Assembly: GCF_019904155.1 (NCBI RefSeq)
Contig: NZ_JAHCMB010000046.1
Coordinates: forward strand, 62,428-126,427
Direction of reading: 5' to 3'
Length of the DNA: 64,000 nucleotides
From: Paenibacillus sinensis
Lineage (GTDB): Bacteria; Bacillota; Bacilli; Paenibacillales; Paenibacillaceae
Below, piece by piece: positions 8,107 through 17,424 of this stretch. Positions within the stretch are counted from its first letter, which is position 1. The number at the start of each line of letters is the position of its first letter. The position numbers and the translations under genes are program-made. The notes beneath the pieces were generated by a model. That model was given only the letters and a program-made list of their open reading frames with translations. It made no database searches and was not told the origin of the DNA.

Positions 8107-8136
8107 TTGTCAAAATGGATTTCCCTATACTATAAT
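8107..8136 (+). promoter_or_regulatory. Sigma-A promoter for aroC-aroB-aroH
   Basis: TTGTCA (8107-8112), 18-bp spacer, perfect TATAAT (8131-8136). It lies 63 bp before the aroC ATG and probably starts the aro/trp supraoperon. Confidence 0.8.
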
Positions 8137-8198
8137 GAGCAAAGGTCATTACGGATTTTAGCAGTTTACAGTTTGAAAGCGCGAAGGGGGAACGCAGC

Positions 8199-9368
8199 AT
8201 GAGTATACGTTATTTAACGGCAGGGGAGACACACGGTCCCCAGCTGACGGCGATAATCGAAGGTCTGCCCAGCAATCTTGCACTGAATTTTGAGGAACTG
8301 AATTTTCAGCTTCAGCGGCGACAGAAGGGATACGGCCGGGGGCGCCGGATGCAGATTGAGACAGATACGGCGCAAATTGTCGGCGGTGTCCGCCACGGGA
8401 AGACGACCGGAGCTCCCGTCGCGCTTGTTGTGGAGAACAAGGACTGGACGCACTGGCGAAATATTATGAATATCGAGCCGATTCCCGGCTCGGACGAAGA
8501 GAAACGCCGCGTGAACCGGCCCCGTCCCGGCCATGCGGATTTGAACGGCGGCCTGAAATACAATCAGACGGATCTGCGCAATGTGCTGGAACGTTCGAGC
8601 GCCCGGGAAACGGCTGCGCGCGTAGCCTGTGGCGCTGTGGCGCGTCAGTTTCTTGAAGCGTTCGGCGTTAAGATCGCCGGCCAGGTCATCCGGATCGGTG
8701 AGATCGAGGCTCCCGTCAGCGATCTGCCGATCGACGAGCTGATCGCCCGGACCGAAGAGTCCTCTGTACGTGTTACGGACAAGGAAACCGAGAAGAAGAT
8801 GGAAGCCTACATCGACCGGATCAAGGAAGAGGGCGATTCCATCGGAGGAATCGTGGAATGCATCGCGGTCGGCCTGCCGGTCGGACTCGGCAGCTATGTG
8901 CAGTACGACCGCAAGCTGGACGGTGCCATTGCCGGAGCGGTCATGTCGATCAACGCGTTCAAAGGCGTTGAAATCGGCATCGGCTTTGAGGCGGGCGTCC
9001 TGCGCGGGTCCCAGGTCCATGACGAGATTCTGTACAATCCCGCCCAAGGCTACCACCGTGGCAGCAACCGGCTCGGCGGATTTGAGGGCGGCATGACGAA
9101 CGGCATGCCCGTTGTGGTCCGCGGCGTCATGAAGCCGATTCCGACGCTGTACAAGCCGCTGAAGAGCGTGGACATCGACACGAAGGAGCCGTTCACGGCC
9201 CAGGTTGAGCGTTCCGACGCCTGTGCGGTTCCAGCCGCCTGCGTTGTTATGGAGAACGTGGTCGCCTGGGAATTGGCCAAGGCGTTCCTGGATAAGTTCG
9301 GCGGGGATTCCATGGAAGAAATCCGGGCCAACTACGACAATTACCTGGCCCAATTGGAGAGCTATTAA
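8199..9368 (+). CDS. aroC: Chorismate synthase
   Basis: AroC converts 5-enolpyruvylshikimate 3-phosphate to chorismate using reduced FMN, the last common step of aromatic synthesis. The 389-residue protein has the family signatures [16 protein letters not shown] at the N-terminus, [28 protein letters not shown] and [18 protein letters not shown], which together form the FMN site. ATG at 8199 follows GGGGGAACGCAGC. It is first in the block aroC-aroB-aroH, which runs into the trp genes. The B. subtilis gene at this position is called aroF. Confidence 0.97.
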   Translation: MSIRYLTAGETHGPQLTAIIEGLPSNLALNFEELNFQLQRRQKGYGRGRRMQIETDTAQIVGGVRHGKTTGAPVALVVENKDWTHWRNIMNIEPIPGSDEEKRRVNRPRPGHADLNGGLKYNQTDLRNVLERSSARETAARVACGAVARQFLEAFGVKIAGQVIRIGEIEAPVSDLPIDELIARTEESSVRVTDKETEKKMEAYIDRIKEEGDSIGGIVECIAVGLPVGLGSYVQYDRKLDGAIAGAVMSINAFKGVEIGIGFEAGVLRGSQVHDEILYNPAQGYHRGSNRLGGFEGGMTNGMPVVVRGVMKPIPTLYKPLKSVDIDTKEPFTAQVERSDACAVPAACVVMENVVAWELAKAFLDKFGGDSMEEIRANYDNYLAQLESY

Positions 9369-9369
9369 T

Positions 9370-10473
9370 ATGCGAAGAATTCAGGTATCGCTCGGTGAGC
9401 GCTCATATCCGATTGTGATTGGCTCAGGCTTGCTGGACGGGATTGCGGAATTATGCGGGGAGGCCGGATTCCCGGTTCGCAGTCCGTTGCTTGTGGTCAG
9501 CGACAGTTCAGTGGCCCCGCTGTATTTGGACGGACTGACAGCCCGGCTGGAGGCAGGCGGCTATAAAGTTGTCACCCATGTCATCGCTGCCGGTGAAGCC
9601 TCGAAATCGCTGGCCGTGTATGAGGAAGTCATGACGACGGCCATCAAGGCCGGACTCGACCGCCGCTCCGCCGTACTGGCGCTGGGCGGCGGGGTGGTCG
9701 GGGATTTGGCTGGCTTTGTCGCCGCAACGTATATGCGCGGCATCGGCTTCCTGCAAATCCCGACAACCATTCTGGCGCATGACAGCAGCGTAGGGGGCAA
9801 GGTTGCGGTGAACCATCCCCTTGCCAAGAACATGATCGGCGCATTCTATCAGCCCAAGATGGTTGTATACGATTTGGATACACTCTCTACGCTGCCCCCG
9901 CGTGATGTGCGCTCCGGGCTGGCGGAAGTCATCAAGCACGGTCTCATTCTGGACCGCGAATTCGCCTACTGGTGCCGCGAGCATGCAGGTGAGCTGCTGG
10001 CGCTTCAACCTGAAGCGCTGGGCTACGCCCTGGAGCGCGGCTGTGCGATCAAAGCGGATGTGGTCGGCGAAGACGAGCGTGAGCACGGACTCCGCGCGAT
10101 CCTGAATCTGGGCCACACGATCGGACATGCGATCGAGGCGGTCGGCGGCTACGGCACCTTCCTGCATGGGGAAGCCATTGCCATCGGAATGGCTGGCTCC
10201 GCGCTGGTGGCTGCCAAGCTGGGCCGTCCGCGGTCGCTCTATGAAGAGACGGTGTCGATGCTGACCGCTTTGGAGCTTCCGGTTACACTGCCAACGCAGT
10301 ACAGTGTGGATGATATCATTGATGCCATGATGCATGACAAGAAATTCAAGGAAGGCCGGATCACGTTTATCGTGCCGGATGAGATCGGAGCCGTAAGCAT
10401 TGTTGAAGGCGTCGAAGAATCCGTTATCCGAGAGGTTGTCGGCCAGTTGAAGAAGGAGGGAAGCCCATGGTGA
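9370..10473 (+). CDS. aroB: 3-dehydroquinate synthase
   Basis: AroB cyclises DAHP to 3-dehydroquinate using NAD and a divalent metal, the second step of the shikimate pathway. The 367-residue product has the NAD-binding GGGVVGDLAGFVAATYMRG (about residues 102-120), the block IPTTILAHDSSVGGKVAVNH, and the metal-ligand segments GLAEVIKHG and NLGHTIGHAIE. The ATG at 9370 comes 1 nt after the aroC stop codon, so translation is probably coupled. An in-frame upstream extension inside aroC is a shadow. The 3' end overlaps aroH by 7 nt. Confidence 0.96.
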   Translation: MRRIQVSLGERSYPIVIGSGLLDGIAELCGEAGFPVRSPLLVVSDSSVAPLYLDGLTARLEAGGYKVVTHVIAAGEASKSLAVYEEVMTTAIKAGLDRRSAVLALGGGVVGDLAGFVAATYMRGIGFLQIPTTILAHDSSVGGKVAVNHPLAKNMIGAFYQPKMVVYDLDTLSTLPPRDVRSGLAEVIKHGLILDREFAYWCREHAGELLALQPEALGYALERGCAIKADVVGEDEREHGLRAILNLGHTIGHAIEAVGGYGTFLHGEAIAIGMAGSALVAAKLGRPRSLYEETVSMLTALELPVTLPTQYSVDDIIDAMMHDKKFKEGRITFIVPDEIGAVSIVEGVEESVIREVVGQLKKEGSPW

Positions 10474-10838
10474 CCCGGGGCATCCGCGGCGCGACGACAG
10501 TCAACCGCAACGAGGAAGAAGAAATACTTCGCGAGACCGTGCTGCTGCTGAGAGAAATGGTAGAGCGCAATGATCTGGTTGCCGAAGACATCTGCAGCGT
10601 ATGGATTACGATGACGACGGATCTGGATGCGACCTTTCCGGCCAAGGCAATCCGGGAGATCGAGGGCTGGGAGCTTGTTCCCTTGATGTGCGCCATCGAG
10701 GTTCCGGTTAAAGGCAGCCTGCCGAAATGCATCCGGCTAATGGTTCAGGTCAATACGGAGAAGAGCCAGAAAGAGATTCGCCACGTCTACTTGAACGAGG
10801 CCCAGCGGCTTCGTCCCGACCTTACCGAAAGCAAATAA
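10467..10838 (+). CDS. aroH: Chorismate mutase, AroH class
   Basis: AroH rearranges chorismate to prephenate, the branch point for phenylalanine and tyrosine. The 123-residue length and sequence fit the monofunctional trimeric AroH family of Bacillus rather than the AroQ fold. Conserved stretches include TRGIRGATTVNRNEEEEI with the active-site arginine, FPAKAIRE, and VPLMCAIEVPVKGSLPKCIR, which holds the catalytic arginine and glutamate. A good site, AAGGAGGG, lies inside the end of aroB ahead of the ATG. It is followed by the trp leader, so aroH is the last gene before TRAP control begins. Confidence 0.95.
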   Translation: MVTRGIRGATTVNRNEEEEILRETVLLLREMVERNDLVAEDICSVWITMTTDLDATFPAKAIREIEGWELVPLMCAIEVPVKGSLPKCIRLMVQVNTEKSQKEIRHVYLNEAQRLRPDLTESK

Positions 10839-10885
10839 TGGAGGTCCGGCTGCAATCCGAGTCTCGTCTCTCCGAAATAATGGGG

Positions 10886-10915
10886 TTGTAAAAGAGCATA
10901 GCTATCATGTATAGT
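10886..10915 (+). promoter_or_regulatory. Probable trp operon promoter
   Basis: TTGTAA (10886-10891), 18-bp spacer, TATAGT (10910-10915). A start near 10922 would place 11 (G/U/A/C)AG triplets at the very 5' end of the transcript. Confidence 0.6.
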
Positions 10916-10979
10916 GAGATCAGACGAGTGAAGCAGAGTTTAGTACAGTTTAGATGAGCTGAGAAGAGACGAGTATTAG
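10912..10979 (+). promoter_or_regulatory. TRAP-binding triplet array in trp leader
   Basis: Twelve NAG triplets lie at an exact 5-nt period from 10916 to 10973: GAG CAG GAG AAG GAG TAG CAG TAG GAG GAG GAG GAG. A TAG follows at 10977 after a 3-nt spacer, and another TAG occurs at 10912. Spaced GAG/UAG triplets with 2-3 nt between them are the known TRAP target, and mtrB is encoded 10 kb upstream. With the promoter at 10886-10915, the triplets from 10926 onward number eleven, equal to an 11-subunit TRAP ring. No longer promoter-distal spacer is seen. Confidence 0.9.
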
Positions 10980-11130
10980 GGAATTGGAACGGATGATCCG
11001 AGAGGGGATATTCGCGCTTAGAATGTGGACACAGGTTCGCAGAGCGCGGAAGATACTGCTTTTATCCTTTTTCGCTTATTTTCCGGTTTATGCCATTGTC
11101 CCCGCTCTTTTTATATGCTTGCCTAACCAA

Positions 11131-11155
11131 ACCTCTACTTCGGTAGAGGTTTTTC
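11131..11155 (+). terminator. Attenuator terminator in trpE leader
   Basis: ACCTCTAC (11131-11138), UUCG-type loop TTCG, GTAGAGGT (11143-11150), then TTTTC. It lies between the TRAP site and trpE, as expected for TRAP-controlled attenuation. I could not find a convincing full antiterminator; only AGAGG at 11001-11005 can pair with part of the 5' arm. Confidence 0.85.
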
Positions 11156-11204
11156 TGCATTTAGAGCCGTTATATAGAGTTCAGATTCCAAGGAGGAACG
11201 ACAA

Positions 11205-12758
11205 ATGACCAGTCCCAGCGTCGAGCAAGTGGTATCCCTCGCCAGGCAGTACAACCTGATTCCGGTGGTCAAAAGAGTGTTAGCCGATATGGAGACGCCA
11301 ATTCGGATCTTTCAGCGTTTTGCAAGCCGCCGCAACGCCTTTTTGCTGGAAAGTGTAGAGGGTGGGATACAGTGGGCGCGTTACTCATTCATCGGGAGCG
11401 ATCCTTTTCTGCTGATTTCCGGTAAAAAAGGCGTGATCAACGTCGAAATCGGCGGAGAGAAAAAGCAGCTTCAAGGCAAGCCGATCGAGGAGCTCAAGAC
11501 GCTGCTCCGATCATACCGGAGTCCGAAGCTTCATGAAATGCCGCCGTTCACAGGCGGGGCGATCGGATTCTTCGGCTACGATCTGCTCCAGTACTATGAG
11601 AAGCTGCCGGCACATGCCAGCGATGATCTGAAGATGGATGATATCCGCTTCATGTTCTGTGACCGGATCATTGTATTCGATCATGTGAAACAGCAGATTC
11701 TGCTGGTCGGCAACCTTCACATTAAGGATGGCGACAGCGACGATGACATCCGCGCGGGCTATGCCAAGCTGAATGATAAGCTGGAGGAACTGGCCGAAGA
11801 ACTCCACAAGGACGGACCGAGAGAGAACATGAACCGGCACAGCATCCCGCAAGACATCGAGCTTGGCGACATCCACTCCAATCTGTCGAAAGAGCAGTTT
11901 ATTAGCAATGTGGAGCAGGCCAAGGAGTACATCCGGGCGGGCGATATTTTCCAGGTGGTGCTCTCCCAACGCTTCCATATCAACACCGACGTATCTCCGC
12001 TTCATGTGTACCGGATGCTGCGCACGCTGAATCCTTCACCTTATATGTATTATCTGAAAATGGATGAGGAGATCATCGTCGGCACATCGCCGGAGGCGCT
12101 GGTCAAAGTGGACGGCGACCAGGTCAAGACTCGGCCAATCGCCGGAACGCGTCCGCGCGGCGTGAGCGAGCAGCAGGACCGGGAGCTTGCCGAAGAGCTT
12201 ATGGCCGATGAGAAGGAAAGAGCCGAGCATTTGATGCTCGTCGACCTTGGGCGCAATGACCTGGGCCGGGTCTCCGAATTCGGCACTGTCAAATGCGACA
12301 CTTTCATGGAGATTGAGAAATACTCCCATGTCATGCACCTGGTGTCCAACGTATCAGGCAAGCTGCGCGAGGATAAAGATTTCTTCGATGCCTTTCTTTC
12401 CTGTCTGCCGGCCGGAACCGTGTCGGGAGCGCCGAAGCTCCGCGCCATGGAGATCATTGCCGAACTGGAGCGTGAAGCGAGAGGCGCCTACGCCGGAGCG
12501 ATCGGATACTTAGGCTTCTCGGGCAACATGGACTCCTGCATCACAATCCGGACGATCATCTTCCGCAAGGGCCGGGCGTATGTGCAGGCGGGAGCGGGCA
12601 TCGTGTGGGATTCCGTGCCGGAGAAGGAGTATGACGAGACGGTGAACAAGGCAAAGGCCATGCTGAAGGCGATCCGGATGGCCGAAGCCATGTTCCCGAA
12701 AGAGAAGAGTGTCGGCGGCAGCATCAATCAGGATTATATGTACGAATATACGCCGTAA
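11205..12758 (+). CDS. trpE: Anthranilate synthase component I
   Basis: TrpE makes anthranilate from chorismate, with ammonia supplied by a TrpG/PabA glutaminase. The 517-residue protein has the N-terminal regulatory domain with the tryptophan-binding NAFLLESVEGG (about residues 43-53). The C-terminal chorismate domain shows IVGTSPEALVKV, TRPIAGTRPRG, LVDLGRNDLGRV and LPAGTVSGAPKLRAMEII. The ribosome site AAGGAGG lies at 11191-11197 before ATG 11205. No trpG is in the operon. In B. subtilis the shared subunit is pabA in the folate operon, and the same is likely here. Confidence 0.97.
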   Translation: MTSPSVEQVVSLARQYNLIPVVKRVLADMETPIRIFQRFASRRNAFLLESVEGGIQWARYSFIGSDPFLLISGKKGVINVEIGGEKKQLQGKPIEELKTLLRSYRSPKLHEMPPFTGGAIGFFGYDLLQYYEKLPAHASDDLKMDDIRFMFCDRIIVFDHVKQQILLVGNLHIKDGDSDDDIRAGYAKLNDKLEELAEELHKDGPRENMNRHSIPQDIELGDIHSNLSKEQFISNVEQAKEYIRAGDIFQVVLSQRFHINTDVSPLHVYRMLRTLNPSPYMYYLKMDEEIIVGTSPEALVKVDGDQVKTRPIAGTRPRGVSEQQDRELAEELMADEKERAEHLMLVDLGRNDLGRVSEFGTVKCDTFMEIEKYSHVMHLVSNVSGKLREDKDFFDAFLSCLPAGTVSGAPKLRAMEIIAELEREARGAYAGAIGYLGFSGNMDSCITIRTIIFRKGRAYVQAGAGIVWDSVPEKEYDETVNKAKAMLKAIRMAEAMFPKEKSVGGSINQDYMYEYTP

Positions 12759-12836
12759 GGCGCTGCCTCGGATGGCGAGACTATGAGATATGAGATGAAT
12801 CGGGTAGCAATCCATAATCGGGAGGAGAAGACTCAG

Positions 12837-13886
12837 ATGGACAGCAGTGCGAATCAGTTGGTCCAGTCCGGAATAGCCGGACTGATCGAAGGAAAGGACT
12901 TAACACGGGAGCAGGCGCGGGATATTATGGGCGTCATCATGGAAGGGGCTGCCAGCCAGGCGCAGATCGGATCGCTCCTTACCGCACTGCGGATCAAGGG
13001 CGAGACGGTAGAGGAGATCACCGGCTTCGCAGAGGCGATGCGGGGCTTCAGCATGCATGTGGCAGCCGAGAACGCGCAGCTGCTCGATACATGCGGAACA
13101 GGCGGATCGGGGATTCATAAGCTGAACATCTCCACCATCTCGGCGATCATCGCGGCAGCGGCTTCCGTGCGTGTCGCCAAGCATGGCAACCGTTCCGCAT
13201 CGGGCCGGACCGGCAGCGCCGACGTGCTGGAGGCGCTCGGCGTCAACATTTCGCTGGATGCGGAGCAGGCGAAACGCTGTCTGGATGATATCGGCATCTG
13301 CTTCCTGTTCGCACAGCTGTACCATCCGTCCATGAAGCATGCTGCGGCTCCGCGCCGTGAGCTTGGCGTTCGGACCGTGTTCAATATGCTCGGTCCGCTG
13401 ACGAATCCCGCCGGCGCCGACAGACAGCTGCTGGGAATCTACGACCAGAGCAAGACAGAGACTGTCGCCACAGTGCTGAAGGAGCTAGGTTCCAAGCGGG
13501 CTCTCGTTGTCAGCAGCAATGAAGGGCTGGACGAAATCAGCATTTCCGGCCCGACGCGGGTGTCGGAGCTTCGTGACGGCGAAGTCAGCACCTATGAGAT
13601 TACCCCTCATGATCTCGGGCTTCCCTGCCATCCGCTTGAGCAAGTTCTGGGCGGCGGACCGGAAGAGAACGCGGCGATTATTCGCTCCGTTCTCGCCGGA
13701 GATACGACCCCGTACCGGGATATCGTGCTTGCCAACGCAGGCGCTTGTATTTACGTATCCGGGCTCGTGGACAGTCTGGCGGAGGGTGTCCGGAAGGCCG
13801 CCGAAACCATCGATTCGGGCGCGGCCGCCCGCAAACTGGAACAGTTAATAGCCGTAACGGAGGAGCTTAAACATGTATCTCGATAA
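12837..13886 (+). CDS. trpD: Anthranilate phosphoribosyltransferase
   Basis: TrpD joins anthranilate to phosphoribosyl pyrophosphate. The 349-residue protein has an N-terminal helical domain and the phosphoribosyl-binding loop DTCGTGGSGIHKLNIST at about residues 85-101. This is a variant of the usual GTGGDG, with serine in place of aspartate. KHGNRSASGRTGSADVLEALG and FNMLGPLTNPA follow. ATG at 12837 has GGGAGGAG at 12820-12827; longer in-frame starts upstream lack a site. The gap of 78 nt after trpE is the largest inside the trp cluster. The 3' end overlaps trpC by 14 nt. Confidence 0.96.
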   Translation: MDSSANQLVQSGIAGLIEGKDLTREQARDIMGVIMEGAASQAQIGSLLTALRIKGETVEEITGFAEAMRGFSMHVAAENAQLLDTCGTGGSGIHKLNISTISAIIAAAASVRVAKHGNRSASGRTGSADVLEALGVNISLDAEQAKRCLDDIGICFLFAQLYHPSMKHAAAPRRELGVRTVFNMLGPLTNPAGADRQLLGIYDQSKTETVATVLKELGSKRALVVSSNEGLDEISISGPTRVSELRDGEVSTYEITPHDLGLPCHPLEQVLGGGPEENAAIIRSVLAGDTTPYRDIVLANAGACIYVSGLVDSLAEGVRKAAETIDSGAAARKLEQLIAVTEELKHVSR

Positions 13887-14703
13887 AATTGTGGCAACCA
13901 AGATCAAGGAAGTAGAAGAGCTTAGCCGGACTTTCTCCATCGCCGAGGCAGAGCAGGCGATCGCGAATCTCCCGGCAACCCGGGGATTCCTGCGGGCGCT
14001 TACAGAGAATCGGCAGCGGGAGATCGGACTGATTGCGGAAGTGAAGAAGGCTTCTCCTTCCAAAGGGCTGATCCGGGAAGATTTTCATCCGGTGGCGATC
14101 GCCAAGGCTTATGAACAGGGCGGAGCCGACTGCTTGTCCGTCCTGACGGATGCACCTTATTTTCAGGGAAGCGGCGATTATCTCCGGCAGGTGCGGGAGG
14201 CGGTGAGCCTTCCGCTGCTCCGCAAGGACTTCATTATCGACGAGAAGCAGATCTACGAAGCCCGTCTGCTGGGCGCAGACGCCGTGCTGCTGATCGCGGC
14301 CATCCTGACCCCGGCTGTGCTGTCGTCCTTCGCGGACACTGCGGCGGCCTTGGGGCTTGACGTGCTGCTAGAGGTTCACGACAGAACGGAGCTCGAACGG
14401 ATTATGGAGACCGGAACCATAGAGAAGTCCCATGTGCTGCTCGGGGTCAACAACCGGAATCTGCATACCTTCGAGACCTCGCTCAGCGCTACGGCGGAGC
14501 TTGCGAAGCTGGCTCCTGCCGGCGTACCGCTCATCAGCGAGAGCGGAATAACAGGACCGGAAGATATTGCCTATCTGAAGATGGCAGGAGCGGCAGGCGT
14601 GCTCGTCGGAGAGTACTTTATGCGCCAGAATGACGTGCGGCAGGCGGTTGACAATTTGCTCGGCCCGGTACTGGGACGCGCAGGGAGCCGCAGCCATGAC
14701 TGA
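13873..14703 (+). CDS. trpC: Indole-3-glycerol phosphate synthase
   Basis: TrpC closes the indole ring from the carboxyphenylamino-deoxyribulose phosphate made by TrpF. The 276-residue beta/alpha-barrel shows the catalytic lysine block AEVKKASPSKGLIR (about residues 55-68), SVLTDAPYFQGS, LRKDFIIDEKQI, LLGVNNRNLHTFE and LISESGITGPED. These are all standard for the family. ATG at 13873 is preceded by GGAGG (13860-13864) inside trpD. It overlaps trpF by 8 nt. TrpC and TrpF are separate proteins here, unlike the E. coli fusion. Confidence 0.96.
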   Translation: MYLDKIVATKIKEVEELSRTFSIAEAEQAIANLPATRGFLRALTENRQREIGLIAEVKKASPSKGLIREDFHPVAIAKAYEQGGADCLSVLTDAPYFQGSGDYLRQVREAVSLPLLRKDFIIDEKQIYEARLLGADAVLLIAAILTPAVLSSFADTAAALGLDVLLEVHDRTELERIMETGTIEKSHVLLGVNNRNLHTFETSLSATAELAKLAPAGVPLISESGITGPEDIAYLKMAGAAGVLVGEYFMRQNDVRQAVDNLLGPVLGRAGSRSHD

Positions 14704-15367
14704 AGCGCAGGTAAAAATCTGTGGACTTCAGGACGTTGAAGTGCTAAAATCTATGTTACGATTGCCAGTGGATTATATCGGCCTGGTCTTTGCTCCCAGC
14801 CGGCGGCAAATTACGGCCGAACGCGCCTCGGAGCTGCTCTCGCTGCTGAAAGACTGGGGAACAGGCAAGCCGCCTCTTGCCGTAGGAGTATTCGTGAATC
14901 CCGACATGGAAGAACTGGGCAGCGTGTTATCGCGCGTACCTCTCGGCGTCATTCAACTGCATGGTAGTGAAACGCCCGCCTTCTGCCGGGAAGTTAAGAG
15001 ATCATTTCCGGGTGTGCAAGTATGGAAGGCGCTGCCGGTAAGCACAGATGGAGCGGATAACCATGGCGGTCCTCTGGAGAGCTATGCCGGAGCGGTGGAT
15101 GCGGTGCTGTTGGACACGTATGATCCCGCGCAAGCCGGAGGCTCTGGCCGGACTTTTGCCTGGAACCTTGTTCCGGCGTACCGGAAACGGGCGCAGGAGA
15201 TGGGCGTGCCGCTGTTCGTAGCGGGCGGACTGACGCCTGACAATGTAGAAGAGCTGCTCACGGATTACGGCCCTTACGGGGTTGACGTATCCAGCGGAGT
15301 GGAGACCGATGGAATAAAAGATATTGCCAAAATTACGGCTTTTATAGAAAGGGTGAAGCAATCATGA
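14696..15367 (+). CDS. trpF: Phosphoribosylanthranilate isomerase
   Basis: TrpF isomerises phosphoribosylanthranilate. The 223-residue barrel protein begins with the family [10 protein letters not shown], which carries the catalytic cysteine, and has [31 protein letters not shown] and a C-terminal phosphate-binding [14 protein letters not shown]. The acidic catalytic residue is the aspartate in [13 protein letters not shown] 14696 overlaps trpC by 8 nt, and the stop overlaps trpB by 4 nt, so the chain from trpD to trpA is translationally coupled throughout. Confidence 0.95.
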   Translation: MTEAQVKICGLQDVEVLKSMLRLPVDYIGLVFAPSRRQITAERASELLSLLKDWGTGKPPLAVGVFVNPDMEELGSVLSRVPLGVIQLHGSETPAFCREVKRSFPGVQVWKALPVSTDGADNHGGPLESYAGAVDAVLLDTYDPAQAGGSGRTFAWNLVPAYRKRAQEMGVPLFVAGGLTPDNVEELLTDYGPYGVDVSSGVETDGIKDIAKITAFIERVKQS

Positions 15368-16563
15368 TACAGGTGCCTGACGTGAATGGACGTTTCGGGT
15401 CCTTCGGCGGACGCTTCGTTCCCGAAACCCTTATGAATGCGTTGATTGAGCTGGAGGAGGCTTACGCGAAGTTTTCCGCCGATCCGGAATTTCAGCAGCA
15501 GGTTGCATATTTGCTGAAGCAGTACTCCGGACGCGAGACTCCGCTCTATTACGCTGAACGTCTCAGCGAGCATCTCGGCGGAGCCAAGATTTACCTGAAA
15601 CGCGAGGATTTGAATCATACCGGTGCCCATAAGATCAACAATGCGATCGGGCAGGCAATCCTGGCGAAGATGATGGGCAAGAAGAAAGTCATCGCCGAGA
15701 CCGGAGCCGGCCAGCATGGTGTCGCAACGGCTACCGTCGCTGCGCTGCTCGGGATGGAATGCAAGGTGTTCATGGGCGAGGAGGATACCCGCCGCCAGCA
15801 GCTCAACGTCTTCCGCATGAAGCTTCTCGGCGCTGAAGTCGTCTCGGTCACTTCCGGATCGCGCACATTGAAGGACGCGGGCAATGAAGCGCTCCGCTAC
15901 TGGGTCAGCAATGTGGATGACACCTTCTATATCCTGGGTTCGGCGGTAGGCCCGCATCCGTATCCGATGATGGTCCGGAACTTCCAGCGGATTATCGGCG
16001 ACGAGACGCGCCGGCAGATTCAGGAAGCGGAAGGACGTCTGCCGGATCTGCTCGTTGCAGCCGTCGGCGGCGGCAGCAATGCCATCGGGATGTTCTATCC
16101 GTTCCTGGAGGACGAATCGGTAGGTATGATCGGTGTCGAGGCTGCGGGCAAGGGAATCGACACGCCATTCCATGCCGCGACGATGAGCAAAGGCACTCAC
16201 GGCGTATTCCAGGGCTCCATGAGCTATTTGCTGCAGGACCAGTACGGACAGGTGATTGAGGCCCATTCCATCTCGGCTGGTCTGGATTACCCGGGAGTTG
16301 GTCCGGAGCATTCCTATCTCAAGGATATCGAGCGGGTTCAGTATGTGCCGATTACCGATCAGGAGGCGCTGGACGCCCTCAAGCTGCTCTGCGTGACGGA
16401 AGGCATCATTCCGGCTCTCGAATCTGCGCATGCCGTCGCCCAGGTTGCGAAGATCGCCCCTACGCTGCCGAAGGATAACATCGTCGTAATCTGTCTCTCC
16501 GGCCGGGGAGACAAGGACGTGGAATCGATTATGGCCTACACGGAAGGGGAAGGTTTGAAATGA
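15364..16563 (+). CDS. trpB: Tryptophan synthase beta chain
   Basis: TrpB condenses indole with serine using pyridoxal phosphate. The 399-residue product has [19 protein letters not shown] at the N-terminus, the PLP lysine in [19 protein letters not shown] (about residues 79-97), [19 protein letters not shown], and the phosphate-binding [12 protein letters not shown]. It is a canonical TrpB1-type protein that should tunnel indole from TrpA. It starts in a 4-nt overlap with trpF (ATGA) and ends in a 4-nt overlap with trpA. Confidence 0.97.
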   Translation: MIQVPDVNGRFGSFGGRFVPETLMNALIELEEAYAKFSADPEFQQQVAYLLKQYSGRETPLYYAERLSEHLGGAKIYLKREDLNHTGAHKINNAIGQAILAKMMGKKKVIAETGAGQHGVATATVAALLGMECKVFMGEEDTRRQQLNVFRMKLLGAEVVSVTSGSRTLKDAGNEALRYWVSNVDDTFYILGSAVGPHPYPMMVRNFQRIIGDETRRQIQEAEGRLPDLLVAAVGGGSNAIGMFYPFLEDESVGMIGVEAAGKGIDTPFHAATMSKGTHGVFQGSMSYLLQDQYGQVIEAHSISAGLDYPGVGPEHSYLKDIERVQYVPITDQEALDALKLLCVTEGIIPALESAHAVAQVAKIAPTLPKDNIVVICLSGRGDKDVESIMAYTEGEGLK

Positions 16564-17381
16564 CGACTGAAACGACGAACCGCATGGATCTGGCGTTCCG
16601 CAGCCTGAAGGAGCAGGGCAGAACGGCCTTGATTCCGTTTCTGACAATCGGGGACCCCGATTTCGAGACAAGCCTGGCTATAATCGCAGAGCTTGAAGCG
16701 GCCGGTGCCGACATGATCGAGCTCGGCGTTCCGTATTCCGATCCGCTGGCAGACGGACCGGTTATACAGCGCGCTTCCGCCCGTGCGCTCCGCAGCAATA
16801 TCAATCTGCGGACCTGTATGGAGGCGGCGCGCAGAGCCCGCGAGTCGGGCAGCAAGCTTCCCTTTATCCTCTTCACCTATTATAATCCCGTTCTTCAAAT
16901 GGGACTGGATACATTCTTCGCGGAGCTGGGCGATCATGAAATCAGCGGCCTGATTATCCCCGACCTGCCGGTTGAGGAGTCGGAAGAAATGCGCACCCGC
17001 AGCCGCGAAGCCGGGATCAATCTGATTCCGCTCGTCGCGCCGACATCCAGCGAGCGGATCGCGAAGATTGTGGACGGAGCGAGCGGGTTCGTCTACTGCG
17101 TTTCATCTCTGGGCGTGACCGGAGAGCGGGCATCCTTTCATCAGGATGTGGACCGGTTTATCGGATCGGTCCGCCAGGCGACCGATCTGCCGGTAGCCGT
17201 CGGATTCGGCATTTCGACGCCGGAGCAGGTTGCCCGGTTCGCAGGAATTTGCGACGGCGTAGTGGTGGGCAGCGCCATTGTCCGCAAGATTGAAGAGGTG
17301 ATCTTCCTCCTTCAGGACCCGGCGAAACGCGGAGACGGACTGTTGCAAATCCGGAACTTTGTGTCACAATTAAGACCGTAA
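16560..17381 (+). CDS. trpA: Tryptophan synthase alpha chain
   Basis: TrpA cleaves indole-3-glycerol phosphate to indole, which passes to TrpB. The 273-residue barrel carries the signature [20 protein letters not shown] with the catalytic glutamate and aspartate. It also has [28 protein letters not shown] and [14 protein letters not shown]. The ATG overlaps the trpB stop by 4 nt. A 43-nt gap with its own ribosome site separates it from hisC, so the operon probably reads on without an obvious terminator. Confidence 0.97.
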   Translation: MTTETTNRMDLAFRSLKEQGRTALIPFLTIGDPDFETSLAIIAELEAAGADMIELGVPYSDPLADGPVIQRASARALRSNINLRTCMEAARRARESGSKLPFILFTYYNPVLQMGLDTFFAELGDHEISGLIIPDLPVEESEEMRTRSREAGINLIPLVAPTSSERIAKIVDGASGFVYCVSSLGVTGERASFHQDVDRFIGSVRQATDLPVAVGFGISTPEQVARFAGICDGVVVGSAIVRKIEEVIFLLQDPAKRGDGLLQIRNFVSQLRP

Positions 17382-17424
17382 CTATTGACATCACGTAGAT
17401 TAATTCCGAGGAAAGAGGATCGCC

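Noticed and set aside
10984-11208. Open frame of 74 codons (TTG start) in the trp leader.
   Set aside because: It begins right after the TRAP triplets, runs through the attenuator terminator and overlaps the trpE start; no ribosome site and no protein-like conservation expected.
15274-16671. 465-codon open frame antisense to trpB.
   Set aside because: Shadow of trpB; the plus-strand protein is a textbook family member.
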